Positions 60,914 to 64,000 of a stretch of DNA of 64,000 bases are shown here, piece after piece. Source of the DNA: Catenulispora sp. EB89 (GTDB taxonomy: Bacteria > Actinomycetota > Actinomycetes > Streptomycetales > Catenulisporaceae); assembly GCF_041261445.1 (NCBI RefSeq), contig NZ_JBGCCU010000006.1, positions 124,001 to 188,000 on the forward strand, given 5' to 3'. The notes beneath the pieces were generated by a model. The model saw only the letters and a program-made list of their open reading frames with translations, was not told the DNA's origin and did no database searches. Each line of letters starts with the position of its first letter. The stretch's first letter is position 1. The position numbers and the translations under genes were made by a program.

Positions 60914-62491
60914 ATGGCCAACAATCCGATCTTCAAGAAGTGCGGCTGCCGTGGCCCGGTCACCGACCCCGACGGGCACCCGGTGCTCGGAGCCGATGGG
61001 AAGCCGCGGATGCGTCGGCTGGGCTCAGGCTGCCCCCAGCTGCGGCGGACGAATGGGCGCTGGAACTCCAACCACGGCAGCTGGCACTTCCAGATGGAAG
61101 TGGCCACCGCACCGGATGCGCCGCGCGCGCATCTGACCCAGGGCGGTATCGCCACCTTCGACAAGGCCCAGGAAGCCGTGGAACGGATCCGAGCGCTGGT
61201 CGCCGTCGCCGACGAGCTGGACGACGTGCCCGGCGCCGCCGACAAGCTGCGGGCAGACATCGTGGAGCGGATCCGGGTGGCGTTGAAGGCGAAGATGCCG
61301 CTTCCGGAGGTGGAGGAGATCCGCAAGGCCGCACGGCTCGGTCAGCCGGTGATGAACAAGCTCACCGTCGGGGAGTGGCTGACCGAGTGGATCGGCGCCA
61401 AGAACAGCCTGTCGCGCGGCACCGTGGTCAGCTACCAGACCCACATCGACAACTACCTCATCCCCCACCTCGGAGACATCCCGTTGGACCGGCTTCGAGT
61501 CGCGCACGTGCATGCCATGTTCACCGCGATCGCTAGCGAGGCCGAAGCGATCCCAGCCGCGAACACCGCCCGCCGCGAAGTCGAGAACCAGATCAAGGCC
61601 GCCCGGAAACGAGGCGATCGGGCGGTGGTACGGGAGTTGAAGACAAAGCTGGCATCCATGCCGCCGTTCCGAAGACCAGCAAACGCCGCAACCCGGCAAC
61701 GGATCCGCGCGACACTACGCTCGGGACTGTCCGCCGCCTGCACCCAGCAGCTGATCACCGTGAACGTCGCCGCCCTGGCCGACCTGGAGCCAGGGAAGCG
61801 ACCGAAAGCCCTGGTCTGGACACCGGTCCGGGAAACACGATGGCGCGAGAACGGGCAGATACCGTCACCGGTAATGGTGTGGACCCGAAGCCAAACCGCA
61901 GCGTTCCTGCACCGGGCAAAAGGTCACGAGCTCTACGCCCTATTCCACCTGATCGCCTTCACCGGACTGCGGCGGGGCGAGGCCCTCGGCCAGCGCTGGA
62001 TCGACCTCGACTCGTCTGCAAAGACCATGAGCGTGGTGCAGCAGGTCACCGAGGTCGACGGCGTAATCCACACCAGCACTCCGAAATCCGATGCAGGCGA
62101 GCGGGACGTCGCCTTGGACGACACCACCGTCGCCGCGATCAAGGCCTGGCGCCGGCACCAAGCCGAACTACGGCTTGCCGCTGGGACAGGCTGGAAGGAC
62201 ACCGGGCTCGTCTTCACCACCGCCGACGGCGGCGAACTCACGCCGTCATGGGTGAGCGACCAGTTCCGGCTACTGATCACCGAAGCCGACCTGCCACCGA
62301 TCCGACTTCACGACCTCCGACACGGCGCCGCGACCCTGGCACTCGCGGCTGGCATCGACGTCAAAGTAGTCTCCGAGATGCTCGGGCACTCCACCACAAC
62401 GATCACCCGCGACACCTACACCAGCGTCTTCGACGAGTTGAAGCACGCCGCCGCCAACGCCATCGCCCAAGCCATCAACACCGCCACATGA
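60914..62491 (+). CDS. int: Tyrosine site-specific integrase (second of a divergent pair)
   Basis: A 525-aa tyrosine recombinase with a strong AAGGGGGG ribosome site. It shares with the first integrase an N-terminal IFKKCGCR motif and the same core-binding layout (LTVGEWLTEWIGAK...YQTHIDNYLIPHLG). Catalytic motifs are FTGLRRGEA (about 353), HDLRHG (about 467) and LGHSTTTITRDTY (about 491-503). An insert of about 40 residues (ARREVENQIKAARKRGDRAV) sits between the two halves. It is transcribed towards the 3' end of tRNA-Arg(UCU), 281 bp away, the usual position of an integrase relative to its attachment site. The element it mobilised would lie to the left of the tRNA. Confidence 0.93.
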   Translation: MANNPIFKKCGCRGPVTDPDGHPVLGADGKPRMRRLGSGCPQLRRTNGRWNSNHGSWHFQMEVATAPDAPRAHLTQGGIATFDKAQEAVERIRALVAVADELDDVPGAADKLRADIVERIRVALKAKMPLPEVEEIRKAARLGQPVMNKLTVGEWLTEWIGAKNSLSRGTVVSYQTHIDNYLIPHLGDIPLDRLRVAHVHAMFTAIASEAEAIPAANTARREVENQIKAARKRGDRAVVRELKTKLASMPPFRRPANAATRQRIRATLRSGLSAACTQQLITVNVAALADLEPGKRPKALVWTPVRETRWRENGQIPSPVMVWTRSQTAAFLHRAKGHELYALFHLIAFTGLRRGEALGQRWIDLDSSAKTMSVVQQVTEVDGVIHTSTPKSDAGERDVALDDTTVAAIKAWRRHQAELRLAAGTGWKDTGLVFTTADGGELTPSWVSDQFRLLITEADLPPIRLHDLRHGAATLALAAGIDVKVVSEMLGHSTTTITRDTYTSVFDELKHAAANAIAQAINTAT

Positions 62492-62517
62492 CTTAAACGC
62501 CGACGGGCACGAACGAG

Positions 62518-62556
62518 AAACCGGCCGCAGGGACGTATCGTCCCTGCGGCCGGTTT
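62518..62556 (+). terminator. Rho-independent-type terminator after the second integrase
   Basis: A perfect 18-bp stem (62518-62535 with 62539-62556) with a 3-nt TAT loop, ending in GGTTTTC, 27 bp after the integrase stop. Confidence 0.85.
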
Positions 62557-62641
62557 TCGTGTTCCACGGCATCTTCGCCGATCCATCGGCTGATCGAGGC
62601 CCAGGTGAGCGGCCTGATCAATACCCGACGACGGCGCTTCC

Positions 62642-62681
62642 GAGCCCACTTTGAGCCCACCCTGGACCATCCCTGGACCAT
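62642..62681. repeat. Two pairs of 11-bp-phased direct repeats next to tRNA-Arg
   Basis: GAGCCCAC at 62642-62649 and 62653-62660, then CCTGGACCAT at 62661-62670 and 62672-62681. All have an 11-bp period and lie between the integrase and the 3' end of the tRNA. The second motif is shared with 58618-58700. They are candidates for integrase arm-type binding sites. Confidence 0.65.
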
Positions 62682-62772
62682 TCACCTGACGGTCCGTCAA
62701 GATGTCCAGACCAGTCGAGTAGCGAATCTACAAAACACCAGGTCAACGACATAGTCGAAACGACTCGATCTG

Positions 62773-62845
62773 TGCCCCCGGCAGGATTCGAACCTGCGAC
62801 CATCGGATTAGAAGTCCGGTGCTCTATCCACTGAGCTACGAGGGC
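62773..62845 (-). tRNA. tRNA-Arg (UCU)
   Basis: The reverse strand folds as a full tRNA of 73 nt without an encoded CCA. Acceptor strands GCCCTCG and CGGGGGC pair (one G-U), the D arm is GCTCAGTGGATAGAGC, the anticodon loop CTTCTAA gives UCU, and the T arm is GCAGGTTCGAATCCTGC. Its 3' end faces the integrase at 60914, so it is the probable integration target. Confidence 0.95.
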
Positions 62846-62914
62846 CTGGCGGCGACGCGGGCTCATCTTAGCGGGTCGGGGGTGGGTTCCAGCTTGACGT
62901 TTCCGGGTGGTGTG

Positions 62915-62938
62915 CGGCCCCGCTTGGTGGCGGGGCCG
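62915..62938 (-). terminator. Hairpin terminator of the low-complexity gene
   Basis: CGGCCCCGC (62915-62923) and GCGGGGCCG (62930-62938) form a 9-bp GC stem with a TTGGTG loop, 8 bp beyond the stop of the leftward gene at 62947. Confidence 0.55.
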
Positions 62939-62946
62939 GTGGGTGG

Positions 62947-64000
62947 TCAGGCTTCGGGGGTGAGGATGGTGTGCAGGTCGCGGCGGGCGGCGGCGAGGAT
63001 CGCTCGGGCCTGGTCGCGGTGGGTGGGGTCGGGGGTGTTCACGGCCGACTGGTAGGCGTTGGTGAGTTTGCGGAGGGCGCGGTCGGCGCCGTTCAGCGCT
63101 TCTTGGGTGGCGCGGAGGTTGGTGCGGCGGGTGCGCTGCTCGGGGGTGAGGTCGCGGGAGTCGCGGGCGGCTCGGCGTGCTTCGTGGCGGGCGGCGCGGT
63201 GCTGGGCGTGGGACTCGGCGTGGTGCTGGTCGCGGTGGGTGGACCGGCGCTCCTCGCGGTACGCGCGGGCTTCGGCGCGGCGCTGGTCACGGCGGGCGGC
63301 GTGGCGCTCCTCGTGGTGGGGGGCGCGGTGCTCGGCGTGGTGGTGGTGGTGGCAGTGGGCGCTGGGGTCGGGGGTGGTGCGGGGGTCGAGGTCGGGGCGG
63401 CGGGTGCCGCGGGGGGTGGAGTCGCGGTCGGCGAAGTCGGGACCGGTGAAGTCGCTGCGGAAGCGGCGGGACGGGCCGAAGTCATCGCGGGTGCGGCGGG
63501 GAGAACCGTACTCACCGCGGGAGCGGTGGCCGGGGCCGAAGTCGGGGCCGGCGAAATCGCTGCGGGAGCGGCGGGACGGGCCGAAGTCACCGCCGGTGCG
63601 GCGAAGAGAGCCGAACTCACTGCGGGAGCGGCGGCCAGGGCCGAAGTCGCGGTCGGCGGAGTCGCCGCGAGAGCGACGAGAAGGGCCGAAGTGACCGCGG
63701 GAGCGGTGGCCGGGGGCGAAGTCGGGGTCGGCGAAGTCGGGGCGGGCGAAGGCTTCGGGGCTGGGGCCGCGGCGGGCGGAGCCGAACTCGCGCGGGTCGA
63801 ACCCGCGGCGGTCGAAGTTGCGGTCGCGGGAGTCGCGGCGGTCACGGCCACGTCGGTCGGAGCCGCGGCGGCCGGAATCGCGCTCGCTGGAGCCGCGCTC
63901 ACGGGGGCCGCGCTCGCCGAAGTCGCGCGGGCCGAAGTGGCCACGGCGCTCCGGGCCGCACTCCATGTGGGAGTCGCGCGGGGCGAACTCCGGGCGGGGG
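62947..64000 (-). CDS. Low-complexity Arg/Gly/Asp/Ser-rich protein with His cluster (partial, 5' end outside window)
   Basis: The frame stays open to the right edge, beyond the ATG at 63966 and with the same repetitive style (EFAPRDSH), so the gene is probably cut by the window end. The N-terminal two thirds are imperfect repeats of the form DFGPSRRSRSDF/DFGPGHRSRGE, of very biased composition, surely disordered. A His-rich stretch follows (HCHHHHHAEHRAPHHEERH), then Arg/Ala/His-rich sequence. The last 70 residues (from LTPEQRTRRTN to LHTILTPEA) look like an ordinary helical domain. No family is recognised. The repeats give open frames in other registers, which are shadows. Confidence 0.6.
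   Translation of the reverse strand, partial: PRPEFAPRDSHMECGPERRGHFGPRDFGERGPRERGSSERDSGRRGSDRRGRDRRDSRDRNFDRRGFDPREFGSARRGPSPEAFARPDFADPDFAPGHRSRGHFGPSRRSRGDSADRDFGPGRRSRSEFGSLRRTGGDFGPSRRSRSDFAGPDFGPGHRSRGEYGSPRRTRDDFGPSRRFRSDFTGPDFADRDSTPRGTRRPDLDPRTTPDPSAHCHHHHHAEHRAPHHEERHAARRDQRRAEARAYREERRSTHRDQHHAESHAQHRAARHEARRAARDSRDLTPEQRTRRTNLRATQEALNGADRALRKLTNAYQSAVNTPDPTHRDQARAILAAARRDLHTILTPEA

Noticed and set aside
63093-63944. Ala/Pro/Thr-rich 283-aa frame on the - strand and Arg-rich + strand frames
   Set aside because: Register shadows of the same low-complexity repeat coding for the 62947-64000 protein.
1-64000. CRISPR array
   Set aside because: No regularly spaced identical repeats with unique spacers were seen; the short phased repeats at 58618 and 62642 have periods of only 10-11 bp.

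Overview
The window is high-GC DNA with GTG/TTG starts, overlapping stop-start junctions and long colinear megasynthase genes. It is typical of a filamentous actinomycete (Streptomyces-like or a rarer relative; the genus cannot be fixed). About 55 kb (1-55.8 kb) is a hybrid nonribosomal peptide/polyketide (NRPS-PKS) gene cluster that continues past the left edge. The last 8 kb (55.8-64 kb) is a scarred, mobile-DNA-rich flank with insertion-sequence remnants, two divergent tyrosine integrases and a tRNA-Arg.
Layout. 1-294 (-) is the start of a formyltransferase-like megasynthase. 372-1851 (+) encodes a 3-hydroxyacyl-CoA dehydrogenase, a free ACP and an MbtH protein. 1901-5613 (-) holds a type II thioesterase coupled to an NRPS module with a beta-amino-acid-like A domain. 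5743-6948 (-) is a class II DAHP synthase. 7247-8551 (+) is an ATP-grasp ligase. 8665-29572 (-) is a four-gene, overlap-coupled PKS/NRPS line ending in a TE. 29775-31007 (+) is a P450. 31082-36641 (-) is an operon of MFS exporter, acyl-CoA dehydrogenase, SerRS-like amino acid:carrier-protein ligase and a stand-alone A-PCP. 36883-42335 (+) is a 2,3-diaminopropionate (Dap) operon (SbnA/SbnB-like) followed by a stand-alone A-PCP and a stand-alone N-methyltransferase. 42357-42848 (-) is a small HTH protein. 43020-54529 (-) is a second NRPS/PKS line (Ser, Gly, one ketide, TE). 54845-55762 (+) is a PhzF-like protein.
How they may work together (inference). The dehydrogenase, ACP, ligase and acyl-CoA dehydrogenase match the enzyme logic of the aminomalonyl-ACP pathway of zwittermicin. 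The usual serine-activating A domain would be replaced by a SerRS-like ligase. The consumer would be the PKS module at 8665-15759, whose AT has been excised. The same protein carries a wrecked A domain, so its PCP must be charged in trans; two stand-alone A-PCP proteins and a trans N-methyltransferase are available. Dap, Ser, Gly, a beta-amino acid and a branched hydrophobic residue are the likely monomers. Each of the two lines has its own TE, and the ATP-grasp ligase could join their products. No cluster regulator is obvious, but several operator-like repeats and palindromes lie in the divergent intergenic regions.
The right flank holds degraded IS256- and IS110-like fragments, a degenerate alpha/beta hydrolase lacking its nucleophile, a tRNA-Lys-like fragment, two back-to-back integrases, phased CCTGGACC repeats, tRNA-Arg(UCU) and a low-complexity Arg-rich protein cut by the window end.
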